Shown: positions 9,405 to 19,037, counted from the stretch's first letter. The stretch: DNA of 64,000 nucleotides from Mariniphaga sp040772505 (GCA_040772505.1 JAXGYA010000001.1:434001-498000), one strand, 5' to 3'. The notes: generated by a model not told the origin, from the letters alone. A program made the numbers and translations.

Positions 9405-10393
9405 AATCCCAAATCCTGATCATACGATTAAGTTCCATCGGCGACATCGTTCTGACCACGCCGGTTGTGCGTTGCCTGAAAACACAAATGGAAAATGCCG
9501 AAATCCATTTTGTTACCAAAGAACAATATTTACAAGTGGTTTCGTCAAATCCCTACATCAGCAAAGTGCATCTCTATTCGGGAAATCTGCGAAAACTGAT
9601 TCATCAGCTAAGGCAAGAAAGGTTTGATTATATTATTGATTTACAGCAGAATATTCGCAGCAATTTAATTAAATTTTATTTTTTCAACACTCCTTCGTAT
9701 AGTTATAAAAAACTGACCTTCAAGAAATTGCTGCTGGTCAGGTTCAAAATCAACCGGCTGCCCGACATTCACATCGTTGACCGTTATTTTGGCGCTTTGC
9801 GAAAATTCAATATCAAAAATGACGAAAAAGGGCTCGATTTTTTCATTCCCGAAGGAGAAGATTTTTCACTTGAAAAATTGCCTGAAAGCTTTTCTGAAGG
9901 CTTCATTGCTTTTGTAATTGGCGGCACATGGGCTACAAAAAAACTACCGGTTGAAAAAGTGGTTGAAATTTGCAATCAGATTTCTTATCCCGTTCTCCTT
10001 TTGGGCGGAAAGGAGGAGGAAGCAGCCGGCGAAGAGATCAAATCACAATGTGGAAGCAATGTGATAAATTTGGCAGGGAGATGCAGTTTGCATCAATCTG
10101 CCAGTTTAGTTCGCGATGCAAAACTGGTTTTGACCAACGACACCGGGCTCATGCACGTTGCCGCTGCATTCAAAAAGAAAATTCTTTCATTCTGGGGAAA
10201 TACCGTTCCCGAATTTGGAATGACACCTTATATAGCAGATCCGGCATCGGAAATTATGGAAGTGGCTGATTTGGACTGCCGTCCATGTTCAGCAATAGGA
10301 TTCAGCGAATGTCCGCAAAAACATTTTAATTGCATGAAAAAGCAGGATGTGAATAAAGCAGTTCGCTGGATTCGAAAAAACTTCAACACTTAA
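9401..10393 (+). CDS. GT9-family glycosyltransferase (heptosyltransferase-like)
   Basis: This 330-aa protein is similar to ADP-heptose:LPS heptosyltransferases, which add sugars to the lipopolysaccharide core. The N-terminus ILIIRLSSIGDIVLTTPVVR and the C-terminal NDTGLMHVAAAF are hallmarks of GT9. The start is a TTG overlapping the atpC stop (TTGA), implying translational coupling. A later ATG would remove the essential first strand, so the TTG is preferred. C-terminal Cys residues (DCRPCS, ECPQKHFNC) resemble those often seen near the end of GT9 proteins. Confidence 0.88.
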   Translation: MKSQILIIRLSSIGDIVLTTPVVRCLKTQMENAEIHFVTKEQYLQVVSSNPYISKVHLYSGNLRKLIHQLRQERFDYIIDLQQNIRSNLIKFYFFNTPSYSYKKLTFKKLLLVRFKINRLPDIHIVDRYFGALRKFNIKNDEKGLDFFIPEGEDFSLEKLPESFSEGFIAFVIGGTWATKKLPVEKVVEICNQISYPVLLLGGKEEEAAGEEIKSQCGSNVINLAGRCSLHQSASLVRDAKLVLTNDTGLMHVAAAFKKKILSFWGNTVPEFGMTPYIADPASEIMEVADLDCRPCSAIGFSECPQKHFNCMKKQDVNKAVRWIRKNFNT

Positions 10394-10432
10394 ATGCGGT
10401 ATAACAGCCGTTCAGACCGGTTTTATGGTCTA

Positions 10433-11620
10433 TTATGGGTTTGCTACCAGGGTATTAAATGCTTTTGCAAGCCGCTCAAGCCCCTCTTTCAGCACGCTTC
10501 GCGGAGTGCCGATATTCAGCCTTAGCCAGCCGCTGCCGCCATAGCCAAAACGGTCGCCGTTGTTCAGCCCGACTTTTGCCTTTTCAACCACAAATCTAAA
10601 AAGCTCCTTGTCGGTCATTCCGTAATCATTGAAATCAATCCATATCAGGTAGGTGGCTTCAGGTTTCATCACTTTTGCACGCGGAATATGCTTCTGAAAA
10701 AAATCCTCAAGAAAGAGGTAGTTTTCCTGCAGATAATCCATCAGCTGATCAAGCCAGCTGTCTCCGTTGGCATAGGCAGCTTCCAATGCTACTGAGCCAA
10801 AAATATTTCCCATTCCGTAATGCCCGACCTGAAGCGCTTTTTCGTATTCCACTCTTTTTCTTTTGTCGGGAATAAAAACCACGGAAGAGGCGAGCCCTGC
10901 CACATTAAACGTTTTGCTGGGCGCCATAAAAATCATTGAACCATTTTCTGCCTCCTCGGAAAGTGTTGAAAACGGAATATGTTTGTGCCCTTTGAAAATC
11001 AAATCTGAATGAATTTCATCCGAAATAACCATAATCCCGTTTTCCCGGCAAACACTCCAAAGGCTTTCCAGTTCTTCCTGCCTCCATGCCATTCCGCCCG
11101 GATTTTGCGGATTGCAAAGCAGTAATAGTTTTGTATTTTCAGTGATTTTAGATTTTAAATCGCTGATATCGAACGTGTATCGTCCGTTTTCAATTTTCAG
11201 CGGATTTTCAATCAGCTTTCTCCCTGTGCCGGTTACCGTTTGAAAAAACGGGAAATATACCGGCGGTTGCACAATCACACCGTCGCCGGGTTTGGAAAAA
11301 GTTTCCACGGCTATTGTTAAACCGGCAACCACTCCGGGACTAAATGAAATCCACTCTTTTTTCACATTCCAGCTGTGCCGGCGCTGCATCCAGCCGATTA
11401 TCGCTTCAAAATAGGAATCGGGCCTGAATGTGTAACCATAAATCTCATGATTGGCTCTTTCCCTGATGGCATTTACAATGAATGGCGGCGTTTTAAAATC
11501 TGTGTCGGCAACCCAAAGCGGCAGAACATCATTGGTCTGAAAAAATCGCTCACGGGCGTCATATTTCATGCAGTTGGTTCCTTCACGGGGAATGATTTCA
11601 TCAAAATCATATTTTTCCAT
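10433..11620 (-). CDS. patB: MalY/PatB-family aminotransferase or cystathionine beta-lyase
   Basis: This is a fold-type I PLP enzyme of 395 aa. Members cleave C-S bonds (cystathionine or cysteine conjugates) or act as aminotransferases. The PLP lysine lies in APSKTFNVAGL near residue 236. CNPQNPGG (about 169) and SDEIHSDL (about 200) are the usual substrate- and PLP-binding motifs, and the C-terminal Arg is in RLNIGTPRS. The N-terminal NCMKYD and VADTDFKTPP match PatB proteins. It lies 24 nt downstream of comB on the same strand and is probably co-transcribed. It converges on the GT9 gene. Confidence 0.9.
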   Translation of the reverse strand: MEKYDFDEIIPREGTNCMKYDARERFFQTNDVLPLWVADTDFKTPPFIVNAIRERANHEIYGYTFRPDSYFEAIIGWMQRRHSWNVKKEWISFSPGVVAGLTIAVETFSKPGDGVIVQPPVYFPFFQTVTGTGRKLIENPLKIENGRYTFDISDLKSKITENTKLLLLCNPQNPGGMAWRQEELESLWSVCRENGIMVISDEIHSDLIFKGHKHIPFSTLSEEAENGSMIFMAPSKTFNVAGLASSVVFIPDKRKRVEYEKALQVGHYGMGNIFGSVALEAAYANGDSWLDQLMDYLQENYLFLEDFFQKHIPRAKVMKPEATYLIWIDFNDYGMTDKELFRFVVEKAKVGLNNGDRFGYGGSGWLRLNIGTPRSVLKEGLERLAKAFNTLVANP

Positions 11621-11644
11621 TACTTACGAATCTTTTCTCAATTG

Positions 11645-12337
11645 TCAGACAACATCAACTTTAGATAGAAAATTGAAATCGCTGCCTCTGTTATATTTGA
11701 GTACAAAGTTAAAATGATTCAGGTTCAGACAAAGATTAAAATCTTCTTTTGGCGACCATTCCTGATTTTTTGGTTCAAAAAAACGACTTCCCGAGCCCTC
11801 ACGGATAATTTTTACCATTTCAGGATAGTTTGAAGTGACACCGGTCAATTCATTTTTCAAAAACTCTGCGCAAAGAGTGTCTTCATCGGTGGGGTATTCA
11901 CAAGCATAGCCCATGCAAACCAGCGAAACCAGCTCGGGATTTTGCTTTTTGATGTAGCTGACAATAGCGCCTGCATTCACAAAACTTCCGGTGATTATTT
12001 CCGAGGCATTAACAGCAGCTTCAATTCCCTGTGTGCCTGAACTTGTAGTGTGAATCAGCGTTTTCCCTTTCAAATCGGCATTGAGCAACTGTGCCGGCGA
12101 ATTTCCAAAATCAAAACCGGGTGGTTTTTGTTCTTCACGTTCTCCCATCAGTATAAACCCGGGATTTTGTTTTTTTATTCGGTAGGCTGTATTGATGGAT
12201 GCCACCGGAATAATTCTGACAGCACCCGAATTGAAAGCGTAGCAAGCTGTGGAAAAAGCGCGGAAAACATCAATGATTACAGTTATGCCCCGCGCCTCTT
12301 TTGCTCCGTCAAGCAAATGGAGTGTCTGAATTTTCAC
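11645..12337 (-). CDS. comB: 2-phosphosulfolactate phosphatase
   Basis: ComB enzymes remove phosphate from 2-phospho-3-sulfolactate, first characterised in archaeal coenzyme M synthesis; in bacteria sulfolactate has other uses. The 230-aa product shows VIIDVFRAFSTACYAF (about residues 21-36), LIHTTSSGTQGIEAA (about 95-109) and the acidic DEDTLCAEFLKN (about 151-162), in family order. Length is normal for the family. It sits between the copper-protein gene (36 nt upstream) and patB (24 nt downstream), all minus strand, which suggests an operon. No other sulfolactate gene is visible nearby. Confidence 0.88.
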   Translation of the reverse strand: MKIQTLHLLDGAKEARGITVIIDVFRAFSTACYAFNSGAVRIIPVASINTAYRIKKQNPGFILMGEREEQKPPGFDFGNSPAQLLNADLKGKTLIHTTSSGTQGIEAAVNASEIITGSFVNAGAIVSYIKKQNPELVSLVCMGYACEYPTDEDTLCAEFLKNELTGVTSNYPEMVKIIREGSGSRFFEPKNQEWSPKEDFNLCLNLNHFNFVLKYNRGSDFNFLSKVDVV

Positions 12338-12372
12338 CTGATTACAATTGTTTAATTCTTATGGTATCGTTA

Positions 12373-14259
12373 CTATGCCTCTTTGGTGTGATGTCTTTCG
12401 CTTTTACTCACCATGGAATAGACCGACACTACAAGCGCAAGGGCTGCCAGTGCCAAAATAACCCAGTTGAAGAATTTTGTATCTGCCGGGCCTCCGCCGC
12501 CACCGGATGCAACGGCATAGCTCCGTGCCTGTTTTGGCCGGTCGCCACTGACGATTACCTTGCCTTCCATATAGGGATGCGGTGCACACATATAAGTATA
12601 TTCGCCCGGTTTGGTGATGGTGTATTCATAACTTTCAGCATGAGCCAGCAGAGGTGAGTAGAAAATCTCGGGACCCTCTTTCACAATAACATTGTGGATA
12701 CCCGAAAATTCCCCTTCGGCAAACGCAAACACATCTTCGTTGATCCATGTAATTTTTGTCCCGGGTGCAACCTGAATAATTTTCGGATAATAGGAGTTCC
12801 CGATAATGCTCACGGTTACTTCAGTGGTTTCACTGCCATAAACCACCGGTACGTCCACATCGGGAGTACCGATTCCAAAAGGGGTAATAGTGCGCAGAGC
12901 CTGGCTTCTGTATTCTTTCATCTCCTCTTCGGAATAGGAAATTCCCTCTGCAAGAATGGTTTTTGGCGTTTTTGCTTCAGGATCGCATGTGATGTATCCT
13001 AAAGCGCCCCTGTCTGTTGAGCCCACAGCATGGGAAAGCATCAGATAGCTTCCTTCATCCGGCGGTATCCGAAACTCGATGACCCATGAATCTGACGGAC
13101 CGGCAGTAACCGTCTGCCCTCCAACATGCAGATTCGCCGGATTCCCCTGCCAGTAGGCAAAATCCCAGATTATCCCCACAATATGAAAAGTGGAAACCAG
13201 ATTTGGCCCGGCATTCAGAAAATAAATCCGCACATAATCTCCGGGTTTGCCAAGAATCGGCTCTTCAAGATAGCGGAACAGTTTGCCGTTGAATGCAGTG
13301 TACATGGGTCTTCCCTGCCCGTCAACCGCATCTTTGCCACTGGCATAATATTCATGCTGAACAAGATACAATTCAATGTCCGGCTCTTTGTTGAGTATGC
13401 GTTCCAGCTCATATTTTTTCTTTGGCTTCACGACAATCATACCGTACTGACCGAAAATAATGTGCATAGGTATTGCGTGTCCGCCGGGTGCACAATGGTA
13501 CAAATATACCCCGGGCATATTTGCTTTAAAAACAACAGTTGCACTGTCCCCGGGCAAAATCTTACCGAGATATTTTGATGTCTGAGAGTTTACTGCATGA
13601 ATGGATGCGCCGTGCGGAATATTTCCCTTGTTGACAATGGTGAATGAAACAACATCCCCTTCGTCAACAATGATGTTTGTTCCCGGAATTTTGTTGTCAA
13701 TGGTGAAGCCTTTGTAAATCACACCATTACCTATATATGTATCGTTTTCTTCCAATGAAATTTTCACATATTTATCTGGTTTAGTGTTTTGCGGCACATA
13801 GCTGGTTGCCGGAATCGGCAGGCTGTTGTCGCGGTTGATAATGTCCCAGAACTCCAGTCCGTCTTCACCACCCTGAGCAGGAGCGGGAGCAGAAACAGGA
13901 GCAGTGCTTGCTGCATTGGCGCCTGAACCGCCGGCTGCACCAATGAAAGCAGCGCCCGGAGTGTGCCCGCCGGAAAACATGGCATCAAGTGCCGAAGGAC
14001 TAATGTCAGAGATGGTGAGATTGTTCATCGCAAGAACATCATTCACCCATTTTGCCGAAGATTTACCGTGGGACGACTGTGCTGCAATTGCAGCTTTCAT
14101 CTCTTTTGAAACCAGACTGTTAAATCTTTTCCCGTCAAGTGTGCTTTGTAGAAAAGTTCTGTTGCATGCCTCACAGGCATCAACTTTGGGAGAAAAAAGA
14201 AAAATGAAGGAAAGGATTATAAGACCTTTAACCCACTTTGAAATCACGAATATATTCAT
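12373..14259 (-). CDS. NirK-like multicopper protein with fused cupredoxin domain
   Basis: The 628-aa product starts at the ATG that gives a signal peptide (MNIFVISKWVKGLIILSFIF); an upstream ATG at 14301 adds 14 residues. After a linker (about 100-130) come two cupredoxin domains like copper nitrite reductase. Type 1 ligands are H216, C256 and H266; type 2 ligands are H221, H255 and H410. By alignment to NirK, the catalytic Asp is Ser219, the catalytic His is Ile364, and the axial Met of the type 1 site is Gln271. A third, plastocyanin-like domain has H522, C558, H561 and M564 (CAPHPYM). A C-terminal helix (about 597-617) anchors it. Nitrite reduction is therefore doubtful. It probably heads an operon with comB and patB. 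Confidence 0.85.
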   Translation of the reverse strand: MNIFVISKWVKGLIILSFIFLFSPKVDACEACNRTFLQSTLDGKRFNSLVSKEMKAAIAAQSSHGKSSAKWVNDVLAMNNLTISDISPSALDAMFSGGHTPGAAFIGAAGGSGANAASTAPVSAPAPAQGGEDGLEFWDIINRDNSLPIPATSYVPQNTKPDKYVKISLEENDTYIGNGVIYKGFTIDNKIPGTNIIVDEGDVVSFTIVNKGNIPHGASIHAVNSQTSKYLGKILPGDSATVVFKANMPGVYLYHCAPGGHAIPMHIIFGQYGMIVVKPKKKYELERILNKEPDIELYLVQHEYYASGKDAVDGQGRPMYTAFNGKLFRYLEEPILGKPGDYVRIYFLNAGPNLVSTFHIVGIIWDFAYWQGNPANLHVGGQTVTAGPSDSWVIEFRIPPDEGSYLMLSHAVGSTDRGALGYITCDPEAKTPKTILAEGISYSEEEMKEYRSQALRTITPFGIGTPDVDVPVVYGSETTEVTVSIIGNSYYPKIIQVAPGTKITWINEDVFAFAEGEFSGIHNVIVKEGPEIFYSPLLAHAESYEYTITKPGEYTYMCAPHPYMEGKVIVSGDRPKQARSYAVASGGGGGPADTKFFNWVILALAALALVVSVYSMVSKSERHHTKEA

Positions 14260-14644
14260 ATTTATAGTATTTAATATTTTGAACAAATGTGAAAAATACA
14301 ACTTATAGATAAGAAGACATTTCCAATATACTTATAATGAAAATTATCGTTATTTGTTTAAAAGTTCCTGAATTTTTTTTATAAAATTTGATGGTGGTGT
14401 AAGAGAAAGGAACAAAAGATTATTTCTGTTTGGGTGAGAGAAACATTGAAAAGCCTGTTTGCACATCTCAGTTACAAACTCTAAGGCACCCGGAGGATGA
14501 AATGTTTCCAAATTTTTTCCCGGAAGGTTCTGTATTGGAGTCAAAATTTATTTTGTATCAGCCAAACGCCGGATATTTTGCATTTTCGTTTTTTTTCATT
14601 TGTGCATTTTATATCTTTCGGCAGAATTCACTCATTGAAAAAGT

Positions 14645-16864
14645 ATGACTATCAATACAAAAAAGTTTGGAACAGCGCCTGTTTTCCTCACTGCCATTTC
14701 CACCATACTTGGCGCCATACTGTTTTTACGGTTTGGTTACGCCGTGGGCACGCTGGGTTTTTGGGGGGTAATCCTGCTTATAGTGCTGGGACACATGGTA
14801 GCCATTCCCACAGCTTTGGCTATTTCCGAAATTGCCACCAATAAGCGGGTGGAGGGTGGCGGAGAATATTTTATCATTTCACGTTCATTTGGCTTGAATA
14901 TCGGCGCTACCATCGGAGTGGCACTTTTTTTCTCGCAATCCATCAGTGTGGCTTTTTATGTAATTGCCTTCACTGAAGCTTTTGAATTTTTCTTTAATTA
15001 TGTTGCCGACAACTTTGGGTTTATACTTCCACGGCAGGCAGTCAGTTTGCCGGTAATGGCCGGACTTGCTGTGCTGATAATCAAAAAAGGGGCAAACATG
15101 GGCGTAAAAACGCTTTATGTTGTAACGGCAATTCTTATTTTATCGCTGGCGTTATTTTTTATGGGAAAAACGGGTCATGCCGACGATTCAACTTTTAACC
15201 TTGCCAGTGCCGAGCTTCGGAATCCTCAAGATTTTTTTGTGGTATTTGCCATCGTTTTTCCGGCATTTACGGGAATGACTGCGGGGGTTGGGCTTTCGGG
15301 CGATTTAAAAAAGCCTTCGGTAGCCATACCGCGCGGCACCATACTGGCAACATTAACCGGTATGTTGGTTTACTTTTTTGTTGTATATAAGCTGGCTCTG
15401 TCGGCACCGGTAGAAGAGTTACTCGAAGACCAACTCGTTATGGCTAAAATTGCCATTTTCGGGGCGGTTGCAATTCCTTTCGGGCTGGCGGCATCCACTA
15501 TTTCTGCAGCATTGGGCTCTGTGATGGTAGCTCCGCGCACCCTGCAAGCGCTTGCGCTCGACAGCGCGTTCCCCTCCCAAAAGCTAAACGGCTGGCTTTC
15601 AAAATCCAGAATAAACGATAACGAACCGATAAATGCCACTCTTGTGACTTCAGTGATTGCTTTTGTGTTTGTTGCGCTTGGCGATGTAAATGCAGTGGCG
15701 TCAATCATTTCCATGTTTTTTATGGTTACCTACGGTTCCCTTTGTCTCATATCGTTTCTCAACCATTTTGGCTCCTCTCCCTCCTACCGACCCTCTTTCC
15801 GTTCGCGATGGTACATCTCGCTCACCGGATTTATTGTTTCGGTGTGGGTGATGTTTAAAATCAGCACACTTTATGCATTCCTTGCCTTTGGGCTTATCAC
15901 AATTTTATATCTGTACATCAACCATTATCATAAATCCCGGCAGGGATTTGCATCCCTTTTTGCCAATTCGCTTTTTCAGCTTAACCGGAATTTGCAGGTG
16001 ATGATTCAGAAAAAACAGAGCAAAAGGGATTATAAAGAGTGGAGACCAAGCGCCATTTGCATCTCTAAAGATTCATTTAAGCGGGATAAAGCTTTCCGCC
16101 TTTTAAACTGGATTTCATATAAATACGGATTTGGAACCTTTTTGCACCACATTGTGGGCTACTATTCAAAAGCAACGGTGGAGCAGGCAAGTAAAGAACA
16201 CAATAAACTGATTAACCACATAAATATCCCGGACAGCCATGTGTATGTGGATACCCTCATCTCGCCCTCAAACACCTCAGCAATTGCTCAGGCAATTCAG
16301 ATTCCGGGAATTGCCGGCATGGAGAATAATATGGTAATTTTTGAATACGACAAGGGAAATCCGACAAATCTCCATGAGATTATTGACAATTTTGCATTGG
16401 TTGACTCGGGCGATTTTGATATCTGTATTTTAGGCAGCAGCAATCGTGAAATGCCCTATAAAAATGGCATTCACATCTGGATAAATTCGTTTGACACGGA
16501 AAATGCAAGTCTTATGATTTTATTAGGATTCATCATTTCCGGCCATCACGACTGGAAAAAAGGGCAAATTCAAATTTTCAACATATACAGGCCCGGCGAA
16601 CTGGAAAAAACCAAAAAGGCTATGGATTCGCTTGTCCTTTCAGGACGTTTGCCAATCTCAGGCAAAAATGTGGTGCTGATTGCCCAGGAGCAGAATATCT
16701 CATCAAAAGCAATTATTGCCGAGCGCTCTTCATCGGCAGGATTAACCCTGATTGGGATTCGGGAAGAGCTTTTGAAGCGGGAAAAGGAAAAATTGTTTGA
16801 AGGATACGATGAACTCGGCACAATCCTCTTTGTTCACTCTAAAGACCAAAAAACCATAGAGTAA
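14645..16864 (+). CDS. APC-superfamily permease, SLC12 (cation-chloride cotransporter)-like
   Basis: This 739-aa membrane protein has about twelve predicted helices in residues 15-430 and a soluble C-terminal region (about 450-739). The first helix region (FLTAISTILGAILFLRFGYAVG) and AISEIATNKRVEGGGEYFIISRSFG match the conserved helix 1 and helix 2-3 regions of SLC12-like APC transporters; the long C-terminal cytosolic domain also fits that group. The transported ion or solute is unknown. The stop codon overlaps the start of corA by one base (TAATG), so the two are translationally coupled, which suggests a shared role in ion balance. Confidence 0.85.
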   Translation: MTINTKKFGTAPVFLTAISTILGAILFLRFGYAVGTLGFWGVILLIVLGHMVAIPTALAISEIATNKRVEGGGEYFIISRSFGLNIGATIGVALFFSQSISVAFYVIAFTEAFEFFFNYVADNFGFILPRQAVSLPVMAGLAVLIIKKGANMGVKTLYVVTAILILSLALFFMGKTGHADDSTFNLASAELRNPQDFFVVFAIVFPAFTGMTAGVGLSGDLKKPSVAIPRGTILATLTGMLVYFFVVYKLALSAPVEELLEDQLVMAKIAIFGAVAIPFGLAASTISAALGSVMVAPRTLQALALDSAFPSQKLNGWLSKSRINDNEPINATLVTSVIAFVFVALGDVNAVASIISMFFMVTYGSLCLISFLNHFGSSPSYRPSFRSRWYISLTGFIVSVWVMFKISTLYAFLAFGLITILYLYINHYHKSRQGFASLFANSLFQLNRNLQVMIQKKQSKRDYKEWRPSAICISKDSFKRDKAFRLLNWISYKYGFGTFLHHIVGYYSKATVEQASKEHNKLINHINIPDSHVYVDTLISPSNTSAIAQAIQIPGIAGMENNMVIFEYDKGNPTNLHEIIDNFALVDSGDFDICILGSSNREMPYKNGIHIWINSFDTENASLMILLGFIISGHHDWKKGQIQIFNIYRPGELEKTKKAMDSLVLSGRLPISGKNVVLIAQEQNISSKAIIAERSSSAGLTLIGIREELLKREKEKLFEGYDELGTILFVHSKDQKTIE

Positions 16865-17928
16865 TGGCACGGTTTATAAAAAGCAGAAAAGATACGCACG
16901 GCGCTTCCCCCGGCTCGCTCATTTTCATCGGGAATAAAAAAATGGAAAAAGCCGAAATCCGGCTTCTGGTTTACAACCAGGAAAATGTTGCAGAGAAAAA
17001 AATTGAAAGTCTTAATGACATTCCGGCTGAATTGTCTGATAACGAGATTGCCTGGATTGATATTTATGGCTTGCACGAACCTGAAATTGTTGCCGGAGTG
17101 GGAGAACGATTCGCCATTCACACACTGGAGCAGGAGGATATTATGAATACCGACCAGCGCCCCAAAGTTGTGGAAAAGGATGATAATTTTACGTTTTTCC
17201 TGAAAATTCTGAAATTCAATGAAGAGATAGAAAAAATCACAAGCGACCAGGTTACAATAGTTTTGCGAAAAAATACGGTAATCACTTTTCAGGAAAAGCC
17301 CGCACACTATTTTGAGCCTGTGCGTGAACGTATTCGTAAAGGTGTAGGAAAAATAAGGAGCTCGGGAGCAGACTACCTTGCCTATACTCTGATTGACACA
17401 TTGGTTGACGGCTATCTCCATTCCATTGAAAAACTGGGATTCCGGCTCGAATCCATGGAGGAAGAAGTGCTGTATGACAGCAACAAGAAAACAGTTGAGA
17501 AGATTTACAGACTGAAAAACAACATCGGTTTTCTTCGAAAATCCATTTTCCCGCTGAAAGAGATTATGATAATCCTGAACAAATCGGAATCAGGCCTTAT
17601 TCAGCGAAAAACCTTTCAGTATCTGAAAGATTTGAGCGACCTGGTCACTCAGGCGCTGGAGGCTGTCGAAATCTATCACAACATGGCAAACGACTACCTG
17701 AATATTTACCACTCCAATGCGGTTAACCGAACCAATGATGTAATGAAAGTGCTCACAATTTTTGCCTCTATTTTCATTCCGCTAACATTTATTGCCAGTG
17801 TTTACGGAACAAATTTCGATTATCTTCCCGAATTGCATTTTAAATACGCTTACTTTATTATGATTGCTGCGATGGTGCTTGTTGCAGCAGGAATGTTGAT
17901 TTTTTTCAGAAAAAAGAGATGGCTTTAG
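16864..17928 (+). CDS. corA: CorA-family divalent cation transporter with GTN signature
   Basis: This is a 354-aa homopentameric Mg/Co channel-type transporter. A cytoplasmic alpha/beta domain, a long stalk helix region (about residues 190-285) and two C-terminal helices (about 296-315 and 328-348) are in the expected order. The signature before helix 2 is YGTNF; the family norm is YGMNF, so the Met of the GMN motif is replaced by Thr. The final residues are basic (RKKRWL), as usual. It overlaps the permease by one base and its own end overlaps the next gene by 10 nt. Confidence 0.92.
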   Translation: MARFIKSRKDTHGASPGSLIFIGNKKMEKAEIRLLVYNQENVAEKKIESLNDIPAELSDNEIAWIDIYGLHEPEIVAGVGERFAIHTLEQEDIMNTDQRPKVVEKDDNFTFFLKILKFNEEIEKITSDQVTIVLRKNTVITFQEKPAHYFEPVRERIRKGVGKIRSSGADYLAYTLIDTLVDGYLHSIEKLGFRLESMEEEVLYDSNKKTVEKIYRLKNNIGFLRKSIFPLKEIMIILNKSESGLIQRKTFQYLKDLSDLVTQALEAVEIYHNMANDYLNIYHSNAVNRTNDVMKVLTIFASIFIPLTFIASVYGTNFDYLPELHFKYAYFIMIAAMVLVAAGMLIFFRKKRWL

Positions 17929-18380
17929 AGTTGAAAAACACCAGTGAAAATGCAAATGAGCAATATCCAATTGTCCTTTTTGATGGTTTTTGCAACTTGT
18001 GCAACGGCACAGTAAATTTTATTCTGAAGAGAGACAAACAAAAACAATTTCGCTTTGCCGCATTGCAGTCCGAAGCGGGACAAATCCTCCTGAAAAACTA
18101 TTCGGTTCCTTCCGGAACAGATTCGGTGGTGTTGATATACAAAAAGGAAATTTTCACTGAGTTGGATGCGATACTTTCCATTGCCTCGCTGTTGCCGGTG
18201 CCGTGGAAATGGGGCAAGGTTTTCACTATCCTTCCTGCCGGGTTCCGAAACCGGATTTACAGATGGATTGCCCGCAACCGCTACCGCTGTTTTGGAAAAA
18301 GAAAGGAATGCAGGCTACCTTCGCCGGAAGAGAGAAAATACTTTCTAAAGAACGGGAAATCAGAGAACAGTAAAAAGTAA
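17919..18380 (+). CDS. DCC-family thiol-disulfide oxidoreductase-like protein (DUF393)
   Basis: This 153-aa protein carries the family signature VLFDGFCNLCNG (about residues 18-29) with a CxxC pair resembling a redox site, followed by VNFILKRDKQ and FRFAALQS. Function in this family is poorly defined. The start overlaps the end of corA by 10 nt (ATGGCTTTAG), so it is the last gene of the permease-corA operon. The last few codons run into a 7-bp repeat array (18368 onwards), so the real C-terminus may have been altered by repeat insertion. Confidence 0.85.
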   Translation: MALELKNTSENANEQYPIVLFDGFCNLCNGTVNFILKRDKQKQFRFAALQSEAGQILLKNYSVPSGTDSVVLIYKKEIFTELDAILSIASLLPVPWKWGKVFTILPAGFRNRIYRWIARNRYRCFGKRKECRLPSPEERKYFLKNGKSENSKK

Positions 18381-18486
18381 ACGGTAAAAGTGAGAAGTGA
18401 GAGATGAGAGATGAGAAGTGAACAGTAAAAAGTAAACGGTAAACGGTAAAAAGTGAACAGTAAACCTTGAACTTTGAACAGTGACA
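18368..18486. repeat. degenerate 7-bp tandem array (purine-rich on + strand)
   Basis: About seventeen heptamers such as AGTAAAC, GGTAAAC, AGTGAGA, GATGAGA and AGTGAAC run head to tail with no phase break. They are the reverse complement of the pyrimidine-rich heptamers found at 27.7-30.7 kb, so the same family flanks the surface-protein block in opposite orientation. The array begins inside the last codons of the DCC-family gene. Confidence 0.75.
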
Positions 18487-18624
18487 AACATGATTCAGTT
18501 TTGCACAGTGTAACTCAGTGAACTATCTCCGTGTAACACTGTGACCTTTTCTTCTTTTAGCTTTTAAAACAAAAAAATATCCAACAACCAATAACGAACA
18601 ATTACTTAGGAAAATTTCTGCTTT

Positions 18625-18800
18625 TTTTTGAGCCTAAAGTGCTCAGAGCCATTAGTATAGGGCAACGCCCTATGGATAAAATAACGGGTGTTTTCCCTAA
18701 AGCCCTGAAGGGGCGAAAGATTCTCACACCTTCTTAAGGCTCATCAGAGCTCGTCCCCCTTGGCGAAGGGGGATTCAGGGGGATTGATCGCTCTAATCCT
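18625..18800. repeat. dispersed copy of the 50-kb palindromic element
   Basis: This region contains GCTCAGAGCCATTAG, the hairpin ATAGGGCAACGCCCTAT, AGCCCTGAAGGGGC and the hairpin CCCCTTGGCGAAGGGG, in the same order as each unit of the tandem array at 50.08-51.69 kb. One internal segment (GGATAAAATAACGG) matches the last unit of that array best. No coding capacity is evident. Confidence 0.75.
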
Positions 18801-18891
18801 CCGGCTTCGTGCCTCAGCCACCTCCTTTAAAAAAGGAGGACTCGCACTGTAATTATACTGCAAATGCCGGCAGGCAGGCAGGTGCGAATTC

Positions 18892-19011
18892 ACGAATTCA
18901 CAAATTCACAAATTCACAAATTTACAAATTCACGAATTCACAAATTCACGAATTCACAAATTCACAAATTCACAAATTCACAAATTCACAAATTCACGAA
19001 TTCACAAATTC
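18892..19011. repeat. 8-bp tandem array ACRAATTC, about 15 copies
   Basis: Perfectly phased octamers ACAAATTC or ACGAATTC (one ACAAATTT) are flanked by inverted copies of a GCCTGCCGG-type sequence. It ends 27 nt before the stop codon of the convergent surface-protein gene. Confidence 0.85.
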
Positions 19012-19037
19012 ACGCCTGCCGGAGGCAGGAATTCACA

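Noticed and set aside
10414..10431. Hairpin AGACC/GGTCT between converging genes as a terminator
   Set aside because: The stem is only five pairs with no T-run.
18892..19011. Possible CRISPR array
   Set aside because: Units are 8 bp with no spacers; it is a simple tandem octamer array.
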